The notes under the pieces are model-generated. The model was not told the DNA's origin, did not search any database, and saw nothing but the letters and a program-made list of their open reading frames with translations. DNA of 64,000 nt from Biscogniauxia marginata. Its lineage: Eukaryota > Ascomycota > Sordariomycetes > Xylariales > Xylariaceae. This document shows positions 22,176-34,684 of this stretch, in pieces; position 1 is the stretch's first letter; the number at the start of each line of letters is the position of its first letter. Location of the stretch: NCBI GenBank assembly GCA_022695795.1, contig MU404114.1:1-64000 (forward strand), written 5' to 3'. Position numbers and translations under genes: made by a program.

Positions 22176-25100
22176 ATGGCTCGACTACCCTCTCTCGTCG
22201 CGGCCGGTGCTGTGCTGCTAGCCAGCCTCGCCTCCGCCGATGAGAATTACACGCCTAAGCACGAAGCCGGCCGATGCGCCATGAGAGGTCATTGCGGTAA
22301 GGTAGGCTGGTTTGGCAAGCCGCTCCCATGTGTCGATAACGGGTTAGCTGCGCTGCCCGACGATGATTTCGCAAATGACCTCGTCGAACTGTGTGGCCCG
22401 AAATGGAAGGACAGCAAGGTCTGCTGTAATTCAGAACAGGTATATTATTTGCGTCATACATATCTGCTCCCTTTTAGCAGATTCCACTTTTGCCCACCCG
22501 CCTACTGACATCGTTTAATAGCTGGATGCTCTCAAGTCCTCCCTGTCCACTCCGAATCAAATCATCGGCGGATGCCCTGCCTGCAAAGAGAATTTCTACA
22601 ACCTCTTTTGTTCCTTCACATGCTCCCCGGACCAGTCCCTGTTTGTCAACGTCACTCAAACGCAGGAGTTAAGCGGGGGGACGGCTGTGTCCGAGCTTGA
22701 CCAGCTGATCAGTGAGGAACATGGCGAGGGTTTCTACGATAGCTGCAAGGAGGTCAAATTCGGGGCTTCCAACTCCAAGGCTATGGATTTTATCGGTGGT
22801 GGTGCGTCCAACTATGTCGGCCTATTGAAATTCCTTGGCAAGAAACAGGCGATCGGCTCTCCCTTCCAAATCAACTTTCCCACCGAGTATACCGAACCAG
22901 ACATGGCGCCACGCGAGGTGAAGCCCAAGAAATGTAACGACGAGGATCCAAATTTCCGATGTTCATGTGTTGATTGTCCGGCTGTTTGCCCAGAGCTTCC
23001 GGACGTTGCACAAGCTGGGTCGTGTCGCGTAGGGGTGCTTCCCTGCTTGACATTTGCTTCTATCTTCACCTACGGTGTGCTGTTGTTCACCCTCGTCGCC
23101 GCTATTATTGGACATATTGTTTGGATCAGGCATAAGCAGAGGCGCAGTGAGCGGCGTCATCTCTTGGCTGGTGCTATTGAACCAAGTGATGACGAAGATG
23201 AGGGCGACCTCGTTCGCAATGCTGCCATGTATGGCCGGCCTCAGAGACTCTACAAGATCAACACTTGGTGTGATACCGCTTTTAGCAAACTGGGCCACTT
23301 TTGCGCAAGGTTTCCGGGCACTACGATTTGTGTCAGTTTGGCAGTGGTAATCGTGCTGAGTATAGGCTGGATCCACTTTGAAATAGAAAGAGAACCGGCG
23401 AGGCTGTGGGTGAGTCCGACTTCGGCAGCAGCTCAAGAGAAAGCCTTCTTCGACGAGAATTTCGGCGCGTTTTATCGAGCTGAAAAAGTGTTCTTAGTCA
23501 ACGACACTCATCCATCGGGGCCTGGTCCGGTGTTGAGCTACGATACCCTTACTTGGTGGGCTGGTGTTGAAAAGGAGGTTCGACAGCTTAAAGGCCAAGA
23601 CTTTGGTACCGCGCTGCATGATGTATGTTTCAAGCCAACTGGGTCGGCTTGCGTCATCCAGTCCCCAACGGTATATTTCGACGGCACAAGGAGTTGGAAA
23701 TCGCAGTTCCAGACTTGTGCCCAGTCCCCTGTCCAATGTCGACCCGACTTTGGCCAACCGGTAGAACCGAACATGATCCTTGGTGGCTTCAAGAGTGCCG
23801 ATGATGTCATCGAGGCATCAGCTATGACAGTAACCTGGGTGGTCAATAATTATCCGGACGGGAGCTCTGAACTTGCACATGCTATGGACTGGGAGGAAGC
23901 CTTGAAAGATCGACTTCTACATGCCCAAAAAGAAGCCGCGGGCTTTGGACTACGACTTTCCTTCTCAACAGAGATTAGCCTGGAACAAGAGTTGAATAAG
24001 TCTACGAATACGGATGCTACGATCGTCGTTATCAGCTATCTCGTCATGTTCCTCTATGCATCCGTTGCATTGGGCTCGTCAAGTATGACGATCCGCGAGT
24101 TGATTAGAAATCCAGCTGTTGCGTTGGTCCAGAGCAAATTTACACTCGGCCTTGTTGGCATCCTGATCGTCCTCATGTCGATCACGTCCTCTATCGGCCT
24201 TTTCTCTTGGGCAGGACTCAAGGCCACCTTGATTATTGCCGAGGTAATACCCTTTATTGTCTTGGCTGTTGGTGTGGACAACATTTTTTTGATCGTTCAT
24301 GAATTTGAGCGTGTGAATTTGAGCCACCCGGACATGATGGTCGAGGAGCGGATCGCCAAGGCACTCGGGAGAATGGGCCCTTCCATCCTCTTTTCCGGGA
24401 TCACGGAGACGGTCTCATTTGCCCTTGGTGCGTTCGTCGGAATGCCAGCTGTAAGAAACTTTGCTGTGTATGCTGCAGGTGCTGTGTTCATCAATGCCCT
24501 ACTTCAGATGACACTATTCATATCCGTCTTATCCTACAATCAGATGCGGACTGAAGACCACAGAGCGGACTGCTTCCCATGCATTCAGGTCAAAGCAGCT
24601 CGGGTGCATCTAAGTGGTAGCAATGTCCATAACGGTACTCGGCCGTACGATGTACCTGAAGAAAGCTTTCTACAGCAGATTATTCGCAAGCACTATGCGC
24701 CGGCTCTGCTCGGTAAGAAGGTCAAAGTTTTCGTCCTTGCCGTCTTCTTCGGTCTTCTCGCTGCTGGAGTTGCATTGATGCCCTATGTCAAACTTGGATT
24801 AGATCAGCGAGTTGCTCTGCCCGACGACTCGTATCTTATCGATTATTTCAACGACGTGTACAATTATTTGAACACCGGCCCTCCCGTTTACTTTGTAACA
24901 AAGAATCTAAACGCCACGGAGCGTACGAGCCAACAGGACATTTGTTCACGCTTCAGTACTTGCGAGCAATTGTCCCTTGCCACCGTACTTGAACAAGAGC
25001 GCAAACGACCAGATGTATCCTATATAGCCTCCCCCGCCGCGAGCTGGATTGATGACTTCTTTCTCTGGCTCAAGCCCGAAAACGAAGAGTGCTGCAAGGA

Positions 25101-26076
25101 GAACGGCGGTGTCTGCTTTGCCAACCGAGACCCTCCTTGGAATATCACCCTTGATGGTATGCCGGAAGGTGAAGAGTTCATTCACTACTTAGAGAAGTTC
25201 TTGGTGGCGCCAACCACGGAAGAATGCCCTCTAGGAGGCCAGGCTGCTTATGGCCAAGCCGTAGTGGTGGACGCCGAGAAGATCAATGTCCCTGCTAGTC
25301 ATTTCCGCACTATGCACACGCCGTTGCGTGGCCAAGATGACTTCATCGACGCCTACGCGTCAGCCCGCCGCATTGCGGACGAGGTCAGCTTGCAAACTGG
25401 TGCGGAGGTCTTCCCCTACAGTACCTTTTATATCTTTTTTGACCAGTACGCGAGCATTGTCAACCTCACCGGTGCGCTTCTCGGTTCAGCGGTTGCGATC
25501 ATCTTCGTGGTCGCTTCTATCCTTCTGGGGTCCGTGGTGACGGCGCTCGTGGTCACCGTCACAGTAGTGATGACGGTTGTCGATATCATTGGTGCCATGG
25601 CAGTCTTCAACGTGTCACTCAACGCTGTCTCCCTCGTCAACCTCATCATCTGCGTTGGCATCGCCGTTGAATTCTGTGCTCATATTGCTCGGGCGTTTAC
25701 GTTCCCGTCGGCTTCTATTATGGAGCGAGCCAAGAACCGCTTCCGGGGCCGCGACGCCCGCGCTTGGACCGCTCTTGTGAATGTCGGCGGCTCGGTCTTT
25801 AGCGGCATCACGGTCACAAAGCTCCTCGGTGTCTGCGTCTTGGCATTTACCCGGTCTAAGATCTTTGAGATCTACTACTTCCGCGTATGGTTGGCACTTG
25901 TTGTCTTCGCGGCCACTCACGCATTGATTTTCCTACCCGTTGCACTTTCTCTGGTTGGTGGAAAGGGCTATGTGGACCCCGAGAGCGAAGGAGGGCTTGT
26001 TGAAGATCTGGCAAACAGACGGTACAGGGCACTCGTCCCAGACGAGGCTAGCGACTCGGATGAGTACGATGACTAG
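22176..26076 (+). CDS. NCR1: Niemann-Pick C1 sterol transporter (NPC1/NCR1)
   Basis: Two exons, 22176-22439 and 22522-26076, encode 1272 residues, the usual fungal NPC1 length. A signal peptide (MARLPSLVAAGAVLLASLASA) precedes the Cys-rich N-terminal sterol-binding domain. That domain contains CAMRGHC, CCNSEQ at the exon junction, CPACKENFYNLFC and FTCSPDQS. A transmembrane span (about FASIFTYGVLLFTLVAAIIG) follows, then lumenal domains. The sterol-sensing domain begins near residue 585 (TIVVISYLVMFLYASVALG), and a second RND-type membrane block lies near the C terminus. The protein accepts sterol from NPC2 and moves it across the vacuolar/lysosomal membrane, and in yeast also affects sphingolipid traffic. 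The C terminus ends in an acidic EASDSDEYDD rather than a classical dileucine. Confidence is high from overall architecture. Confidence 0.96.
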
Positions 26077-27327
26077 GCAGAAGCAACAAGACCAGACAAA
26101 GCAAGTGCCAAAGATTGTTCTGGTTAACAGCAACCGATAGAATGTTTTAAGTGGTTATAACTGTAGAACTCACGGGTTACAGGGTGTAAGAAGTATCATC
26201 TCAAAATGGCGATTAATACAGATTGATGTGAGTGGGGATGATTAAGACTTTATTCAGATCCGGTTCGGTGGAATGTCACGATGGCAACTGGAGAACAGAA
26301 GAATCTTGAAACATCCATGTAACCAAAGGTGGATATTGAACAGGCACAACGGGACAGGACAGATTTTGATGGACTAGATGCTAATGGTAGTTACAAAACA
26401 AAACTGCAATGTGAGGTAATGCGGCAGGATAGGTTGAAGGCTGTGCCGTTTGTGTAAATTATCAGAATGGTTGCTCTGTAAGCTGCCTGCAGGCTCATTA
26501 GTCAGTATCATTTGGTGAGGAAACCGACTAGGTACCTAGGCATCGACGGATGAGATTTGGGCGAAACAAATGGTTTGGAGCCAATTGCGCCATTGCTCTG
26601 GTCCGAATAGGTACCCATGACGATGCTTGGCGTGTTCGGTGACTTCTGATGGTTTCCAGCACTTACGAAGCCAACTAGGAGGTACTTAGGTAAACTCTAG
26701 AAACGGTACCCCTCCTCCCTTTCGCTGCCTGCAACAGCCGCACAGATAAGCTATAAGCCATATATCATTAGGGACGACCGTAGCTTGAGAACCTTTTTTT
26801 CTTTTCCCTTTTCCTATTTTTCTGAATAGTAATGAAAAGAGGTACTTACATACGTACATGCATACCTATCGAAGTACACAAGTTAAGTTATGCTGGCGAG
26901 TTTAGCAGTTGCATATTGTTAGTTTCTAAAACCCAATTACTACAACATTATGATTTGAAGGAGTGGTAACACAGGGGACTGGACCACTAAGACGACGCTC
27001 TGATCCCTTCCCAGCGTGGGGTACCTGCTGCCGATGCCGACGACGGCCGAGACCTCCAGTTGGAACAAAAGAACCTTGGCTTGTGGGACACTAGTGACAT
27101 TGAGAGCTTAAGACCTTCGCCTTCTTTCATCGCTTGCACGAGGAATTAAGCAAACTCACCAACTAACAACTTTTTTTAATCCATATTACTACCATTCAAC
27201 ACCTGCGCCCATAGACATTAGTCTCGATCATTCGCTCCATCCACTTATGTGCTTGTGAGATACTTATTGCCAGTACTTATCACTTCCTCCTCCCTCAACC
27301 GTCGTCCCTCCAGTATCTCGTCTCACT
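26077..27327. other. Intergenic region
   Basis: No gene is seen. Includes the NPC1 3' UTR and the NMNAT promoter. Carries several TAGGTA/TACCTA motif copies, for example around 26530 and 26680. Confidence 0.5.
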
Positions 27328-28450
27328 ATGACGTCTCAGCCCACGAATCCGAATCCGGGGTCGCAGTCGGCGGCGACCATGACGCTGGACAACTACAGAT
27401 TCCCGGCCCAGCGCCTACGATCACAGCTGCAGAACCCGAACCGCATCCCGCTCGTTCTTGTCGCCTGTGGTAGTTTCTCTCCCATCACCTACCTTCACCT
27501 ACGCATGTTCGAGCTGGCAAACGACTACGCACGCATAAACACAAACTACGAAGTCGTCGGCGGCTACTTATCACCCGTGTCGGATGCCTATAAGAAAGTC
27601 GGCCTTGCACCGTCAGTTCACAGGTAAGGCGATCAACACTGACTCCACTGACAAATGGACGGATGGTGGCTAATGCACGATCATCTATCTCACAGGGTGC
27701 GCATGTGCGAATTGGCCGCAGAGGAGACGCTACGTTGGCTCATGGTCGACCCGTGGGAGGCTATCCAGCCCGACTATATGCCAACCGCCAAGGTGTTAGA
27801 CCACTTTGAGCACGAGATCAACGGGGTGCTCGGTGGCATCCTGAGCGCCGACGGCCGTACTCGGAGACCTGTGAAGATTATGCTGCTAGCAGGTGCTGAC
27901 CTCATAAGTATGTATTTCAAGAGTTCATCACCCCCCTTTTTTGTCCTGTCTCGGGAGCTATAATGCCCTTATTAGGATCATTTTAGAGCATATTGCTCTC
28001 GAGACATGCTTTTAAACCCCATTTCATTTGCGAGAAAGTGTGCATTCTAACTCACGTCGGGAACCAGGCACAATGTCTACACCTGGTGTCTGGGCTGAAA
28101 AGGATCTCGACCATATCCTAGGCAGCTACGGTGCCATGATTATAGAGAGAAGCGGGACCGACATGGACGACGCCCTGACTTCTCTCCGGCCTTGGGAAAA
28201 GAACATTCATGTCATTGACCCGACGATACAAAATAACGTAAGCAGCACTAAGATTCGGCTGTTGGTCAAGCGCGGCCTCAGCATAAAGTATCTAATCCCA
28301 GAGCCTGTGATTCGGTACATCTCACAAAATGGACTCTACGCGGGCGAGAACGACAGTCTCAGAAACGCAGAGAGCGGCGGGTCGAACGCCGAGGAGAAGC
28401 AACCCTCGCCGTCGGCAGAGAGCGACGAAGCTCAAGTTAAGGACAACTAA
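27328..28450 (+). CDS. NMA1: Nicotinamide/nicotinate mononucleotide adenylyltransferase
   Basis: Three exons, 27328-27623, 27696-27907 and 28068-28450, encode 296 residues. The nucleotidyltransferase signature GSFSPITYLHLRMFE (the GxFxPxxxxH type) is in exon 1. Exon 2 has LLAGADLI, which splices in phase 1 to STMSTPGVW. Exon 3 has NNVSSTKIRLLVKRGLSIKYL, the SSTxIR motif that binds ATP phosphates. The enzyme joins NMN or NaMN with ATP to make NAD or deamido-NAD, the shared last steps of NAD synthesis and salvage. It is probably nuclear/cytosolic, as in yeast Nma1/Nma2. The final 35 residues are a polar disordered tail. Exon junctions are supported by frame and family continuity. Confidence 0.94.
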
Positions 28451-31137
28451 GACACGGCGCAATGAGGGTGGCTGTGTACACGACAGACCACTCCTATTCA
28501 CTACATATAACACAAAAAAAAACCAATAAGTATATTACTGCCGACTGCCAGGCTTACGACGAGGCGGTGGCCTCGAAGTGTCCTATGTACAAGAGCACGC
28601 TAGATTCGCGCTTGTTTCAGCTTGTATTTGGCTGTCTCGCGGGACAGTTTCCATGAGAATCAATACAGCAGCTGTTATTCCTGACTCCGGGTATTCGGCG
28701 TTTACCGGACATCGGAGAGAGACAGAGACAGAGACAGAGATGGAGAGGGGCTCATGGGAAAGCGGAAGCGGGATTGAGAGACGGGAGGAGGGGGCTTCGT
28801 TGACTCTCCCCCCAACTAGAACATCCCCACCTTCCCAACCCCGGGCCGTGTGGGAGGTTAGGATAAATTTGGTTTTGTACAGCGCTTACTCGTGGCTCTA
28901 GTGGTAAATAATGGGCTCTTTGGGGTTTGGATTTATTTCATGCGGCATTTCACACCGCAGAGGTTAGAGATGATACCATATCATCACAAACAGCATACAT
29001 AGGTACACTTGACAGACGTACTATTAGACGACAATGCACAATGCAAAAACGCCACAAGCCGAAGACATTATCTGCGCCTGCTTGCTTGCTGCCACAGTAG
29101 AACGGTTCAGCCTAATAATTGGAAAAGGTAGTTAGAGACCCCTGGTGCATCACGTTCTTGGGTTGCAATTTGTCGCCATTTCGATATGGTCTCGGTGATA
29201 ATGCAATGTTGTACGTCGCTTTGCATATTGGCCCCCCCCGTGCCCCGCGCTGATGTGGCCGTTCTTCCAATTCCAATGAGCAAGATTTCTTCAGTGGCTT
29301 GAAGAGACAAAAAGGCACTACCCCACACCCAATTACATGTACACGTGAGTAGAAAAGGACAAAGAAAAAGTGGAATGCAAGGCTTGTTGCTTCCCGCACG
29401 GAGTACATGCTGCAGGTAGATTACTAACTAACCTACATTAGGTAACTATTTAAACGGCTTACTAGTAGTACGTACTATGATGATGACCTTGCAGGCGACG
29501 GATGGACCGGCGGCAACGGTGCCCGCTCTGCCGCTTTGAAGTTAGCAGGGCAGGTGAAAATACAGTGCGATTAATTTATCGCTAACGTTCGAACGGGCAG
29601 GCAAGGAAGAGGAAGAGGGGATATGGTTGCCTTCCAAAAAATTAGCCCCCCGGGACTTCTACCGCAATTTGGCCGTGTCGTGTGACTCAACTTTTATGCG
29701 CCTACTAATGGGTGTGGTAAGTTGGACGAACCAATTATTACTTGTCGCCCGAACTTCCCATATTACCTACATCTCCATGCACAGGTACCTACATACAAAG
29801 AGAAAAAAAGAAAAGAAATTGCCATCCCGAAGTATAAGTACTGTATGTCCGGAAACAAAATTAACATTTCCCAGGACCGTGTTTCATTACAACTGATCAT
29901 TTAACGACTTGCCTGTCTGACTTGAGGTACCGGTAAGTGACCGAGGGTGGGGGTTTGCTTCTTACATCCTGCCGTACTTCCCGTCAACAATAGGGGACGG
30001 TTGTATAATTCGAGTTTCGAGTTTTATCTCCGGTTCACTTTCGACTTGTTATTACGGCCAAGCTACCTAGGTACTACATATCAGCTGCAGTCTTCCATGT
30101 GTGTTTTGCTTCCCCCTTTTTCAGTAAGGTTACCAGGTAACCATCTTCGAAGCCTTGTCTTATTAAGGCTGTCAGGATATTATCACTATCCTTCTTACCT
30201 ACACTACACTACACTACACTACAGTTGTCTCGCCTTGACCCTTCAGGAGCACACTCACTGTCGAAGAAGCGGGACAAGGAAGATAAAAAGGCAAAAGAGC
30301 TCTGACCACCATCGCTTGTAAGAACACCAGCTAGGAGAAAACCCCCCTCGAATTGTCCAGCGGTGAATGAGGAGCATTGATACCTTATGTAAGGTAGGGT
30401 CAAAGTGATTGAGAAGGTCATAGGCCGACGACCGACCAAAGAGATAGCACGGCTGCCTAGGTCAAGGGTCTTTTACAGTCTTCTAATTCCTTTCTGTCCG
30501 TTTCATTTGTCACACGCAAAACCCAAGTCGCGCGTGTGGCTCAAGTCAACAAGGTTGGTGCTGTTCTTCATTTGTCGGGAGGCGGTCCGTAGGTATCAGA
30601 ATTTTCCTCTCGCCCTGCCAGCGCAAACTTTATAGGCCGATGTCCTGCAAGTGCGCCTATCTTATTGGCTCTCTGGCGAGGAGAGGAAACGAGAAAATTG
30701 AAACAGGAATTACCAAAAAGGAAAAGGAAAATTAACAAGAGGTTTTTTCCCCTTCTTCTTCTCCATCAATTCCCACGGCAAGGCTTAGAGCTTAGAGCTT
30801 AGAGCTTATCACAGGGCGTCAACCTATTACGGGCGAGAACTTATGATTTCTACGCTATTACACAACGACACCTAGAATACAGAGGAAGAGCCTCACGGAT
30901 CTTTGTCCCGGTGTGAGCTGTTAGCTAAGCCTTGGCGTGGATACGTCGGCCACTCGCTGCCTAAGGATGCGATGTGGCGATTGCCTCTTAGCAGTGGTAT
31001 ACTTGTTCACTTGATATTGAGACCTGATTTATCAGCCTCTTTCATTTATTGAAGGCCCGCTCTGGACCTGTCCTACTTGATCTATTCCCACGCATCGGGA
31101 AGCTACGGAGCTGAGCTCCAGAATAACCTAAAGGACA
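28451..31137. other. 2.7-kb gene-free region
   Basis: No convincing gene. Simple repeats include GAGACA units at about 28721-28740, ACACT units at about 30200-30224 and three TTAGAGC units near 30786-30810. Small open frames lack protein character. It probably includes the promoter of the coiled-coil gene. Confidence 0.5.
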
Positions 31138-32888
31138 ATGATGAACGCCTGGGACGACGACGGCGACGTGAGGGCTGCCTTCCCAGAGCTCGGAGTAGGG
31201 CGCTTCCAGACCAGCAACCTAGAGCTCTCACGGGATACCCCTGACAAGGACGGTAGTGGTGGCATCCTTAGCGATAAACACATCTATGAAGATGGGCTAG
31301 ACACCATATCGTCAAGAACAAACTCTAGGAGCAAGCGCGCTAGAGGCAAGAGATCCCCCGCAAAAAGTCCGGACAGACGCATCTACGGTGACCTCTCCCT
31401 AGACCAGGAGCCCATACTCCCTCATCGGAATTCAGCACATGACCCTAAATACGATTCAGGCCTAGGTCTAGGATTAGGTCACAATTCTCTCGACAACACT
31501 GATGCCCTCAGCATCAGCTCCTGGGAGGAGGAGGACGGTGATGATGGCGGCATGCTAGCGGTGGACCCTTCGTGTCCGAACAACTTCGAGAACCGCCAGC
31601 AAGATCAGCACGATGAGCTCGCAGAGCGCATAGCCCAGCTGACCCGGAAAATCAACACCCATGCATCGACGTGCCTCGAGGTATCCTCCCGTGCGGTCGA
31701 GCTTGCCCGCGAGAACAAGCACCTAGCGGCACAAGCGGGCGGAGCGCTCGACTCCTACGTGCTGCGCCCATGTCTGCGGCTCGTGAGCTCGTCGTCCGCA
31801 TCTGCAGTGCAGATGCTAATGCGGTCGTACTGCGGCGGTGGCGATAGTCCGGGGGCACATGAAAATGAAGCACTGGGCAGAGCAGGAGTGGCCGAAGGGG
31901 GGGTGCAGGCGCTTCGACGTGAGTGCGAGGACCGGCTCCGACGCGCGCTGACAAATTGTAAGAACGGCCGGGATATGGCTATGATTGGGCAGACCGGCGT
32001 CGGAGCCGGCATGGGGATCGGGGGTGGCATTGGGGAAAGGGAGAAGGAGGTCAGCAGGCTAAAGGATCGTCTCGTCGAGCAGGACGCAGTGCTCAGGGCC
32101 TCGACTCAACACATCCGGAGGCTGATGTGGGAGCGAGACGGGCTGAGGAAACAGCTCGAGTCACGTGGCCACAACCGGACTGGCTCGCAGCGATGTATCA
32201 AGATCGGGAAAGCATCGGATTTCGAAGAGACGACTGTCAGGGGCTCGACTCCAACGGGACTAACGAAGACGCGAGCTCGAGAGACGGTGCCGATGCAGAG
32301 TCCTGATCCCCACGGAGAGGACAGCCCGGCCATAGATGACGAGGGCGAGGAGGAAACCCGCAGGAGGGAGCGGCAGCTGACGGCCCAGCTGGAGGAACTG
32401 CGCATCTTGATGGATCAGATGGCTCTACATGAGGTAAGATGACCGGCACTTGGCATTCTAACCTAGTCATGAAGACGACGAATGGGGGCCATTTACTAAT
32501 TTATTTCCTTTCCTATCCTTTCCTGTCCTTTCCTACTCCCTTCCTTACTTCCCCCTTTTCCTCTGATTCCTAGCCCACTTTCCCGAAATGGCCTTACATG
32601 TAGTATCGGAGTTCATGCTTAAACTGACTTAAAACTTTTCAGATCTCCAACCTCAACAACGACCATGGCCGACGGCAGAAGTCCTCCTCTTCTTCTTCAT
32701 CACCGTCATCATCATCCTCGTTTTACTCTTCCTTTTTCTCCGCACCAGAGGAGGATGAAGGAGAGACGGGGACGAAGCCGGAGGGTGGTGTTAGGCGACA
32801 ACAGAAAAGGCCACCACAACGGGCACCCCCGCTGCCGTCCTTCGACGTGGAAGAAGACCCTGACGATCCCGAGTGGACTCTGTTGTGA
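31138..32888 (+). CDS. Unknown coiled-coil protein
   Basis: Two exons, 31138-32433 and 32643-32888, give 513 residues. The donor is GAG|GTAAGA, the acceptor is CTTTTCAG, and the 209-bp intron keeps phase 0 (MALHE to ISNLNNDHG). The N-terminal 150 residues are polar and acidic, beginning MMNAWDDDGDVRAAFPELG, with a basic patch SKRARGKRSPAKSPDRR that could be a nuclear localisation signal. Helical stretches with coiled-coil character follow (DELAERIAQLTRKINTHAS, KEVSRLKDRLVEQDAVLRAS, ERQLTAQLEELRILMDQMAL). The tail has a Ser run and ends in acidic EEDPDDPEW. I do not recognise the family. A cytoskeletal or spindle-pole role would fit the architecture but is a guess. Confidence 0.75.
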
Positions 32889-34684
32889 GAACGACGAGCT
32901 GCACTGGGAATTTGTTATTTTGTAGCAAGAAGCGCTAAGGTCAGCTAGCTAAGGGTTTTTTTTTTTTTTTGCAAATCTAGGTAGCTTACAGGAAGCAAGG
33001 CGCTTTGGGATATGGGCCTGGAAGCGCGAGGATATTATAGGAAGCTGGGGGTGGGTGGTCTAGCGTGTTAGTTAACGAAGGCTTGTTTACAACACATTCA
33101 TGGCTACTAAACTGGCGATGATGGCAACAGCGTCGTGCTTTGATTAATGGCGATTGCAGTTGTTGCCACGAGCGCCACGTACGAAACTGGGGTGATAGAT
33201 ACATATACACCCGATGATCATAGATCTAAGCTCATGAAATAAATCCATATGAAAAGAGAGAAAAAGAAACCACTGAAATAAATACCATCTCCAGATTTCT
33301 CATTGAAGGCGAATAACTTTGATATATGTGCATGTAGTCTCACAAGAACCGAGGTTTATTCTGCTCACACTGGTTATGGAAATTCTTAGTAGCACGTACG
33401 TAGCTGCTACCACAAGGGCATTTATTCGCAAGCACCCGCCCCCCCTTCTTTTTTTTCTCACCAGATTCACTCGATTCGGCCGTTTTCAGCGTCTATTGCT
33501 CAATTTGGCACACTTTATCCACGTTATTGGATTCGCTGCTTCTGTGTATGGATAGGCCAGATACAGGGATATCATGACTACTAATCTACCCCCCGAGCCG
33601 CTCTAATTTACAGTATAAAGGAAGGGCTACATAGGCACGTGGTGCCTTCACGGCTTAGTTGACCGTGTAGAAAGAGCCTTTCGACGAAAGCTGCCAACAT
33701 CTGTCACGGACACATTGTAAGGGTACGGTATACAACTCGTTGTTGCGCTGGAGAGGGAAAGCTCCTCTCCAGGTCCACTACTCTAAGTACTATATACATG
33801 CTAAAGCACGGGTCACCTGTCCGTGACACACATGACCGTTGGTTAGCCCATGCACCACCATACGTGTACATAGTGCCTGAGTAGCTGGTTAGACCTGGAG
33901 AGACCTTCTCTCTCCAGCGCAACAACAAGTAAAAACCAGTACCTCTGTGGAAAAGCTTCTCTAGGCCCCATCTATAACTAGGTATTGTGTACCTCTCTAG
34001 CGTACAGTCCACGTGTCCGTGACACCTTACAACGACATATGTTTTTTCTTCTCCTGTTGTTATTGTTGCCCTGGATCTCAACCACCCACTGATTGGGTGC
34101 GGTTCCAAGCCTCCCCATCCGCCCCCCCGATCTCGATAGAGCGTATGAAGGGGGCTCTTCCCCTTGTCGAGCTAAAAGAAAACCCAGGCAAAATATCAAT
34201 CTGGTAACTTGCTTGTTGATTTCTTCCATCTGGAGGGGGAAGCGCTGCTGCCTCAGTTCACACATTTTTCCGACATCGTAAGTGCTATGTGCGTACGAGG
34301 CATTTCTTAGCAATGCTGGATAAGGGACAAAAACAAGATATGTGAAGACAGGTAAAGGGAAGAAAAGTTGAAGTGATATGGCCGATAATAGGCATGTATA
34401 TATAATCTAAGTGATTTGGTAACCACGTAGTTTGGGGGCTTCAACCGCCATGCAAGCATATAGTCTTGTTCGGGTTTGAGCTATACATCGTTACCTCATG
34501 TAGTACATGGTACTGAACAATGACAAAATAAAAGCACAAAGTGCAGTAGTAGATCAGTTTAAGGGTCCTTCAAATAATCTTAATATGCTGAATCGAACGA
34601 ACATGTGGTGTTATCTGTGGAAATCCACACGTTACTTCGATCTCTGTTAATTCAAAAATAAATGTGTGTATGTATATATCAAAG
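32889..34684. other. Gene-free region with inverted repeats
   Basis: Lies between convergent genes. It contains a poly-T run near 32956-32970 and the inverted-repeat cluster at 33702-34024 listed separately. No gene is seen. Confidence 0.5.
33702..34024. repeat. Compound inverted repeat, LTR/MITE-like
   Basis: The segment starts TGTCACGGACAC and ends GTGTCCGTGACA, a perfect 12-bp inverted pair. A third copy of the motif (TGTCCGTGACA) lies at 33818-33828. Inside, a segment at 33738-33775 containing GTTGTTGCGCTGGAGAG is repeated in inverse orientation at 33891-33929. This looks like two related short elements in opposite orientation, or one foldback element. TG...CA ends recall an LTR, but the immediate 5-bp flanks (ACATC and CCTTA) do not match. 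Confidence 0.6.
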
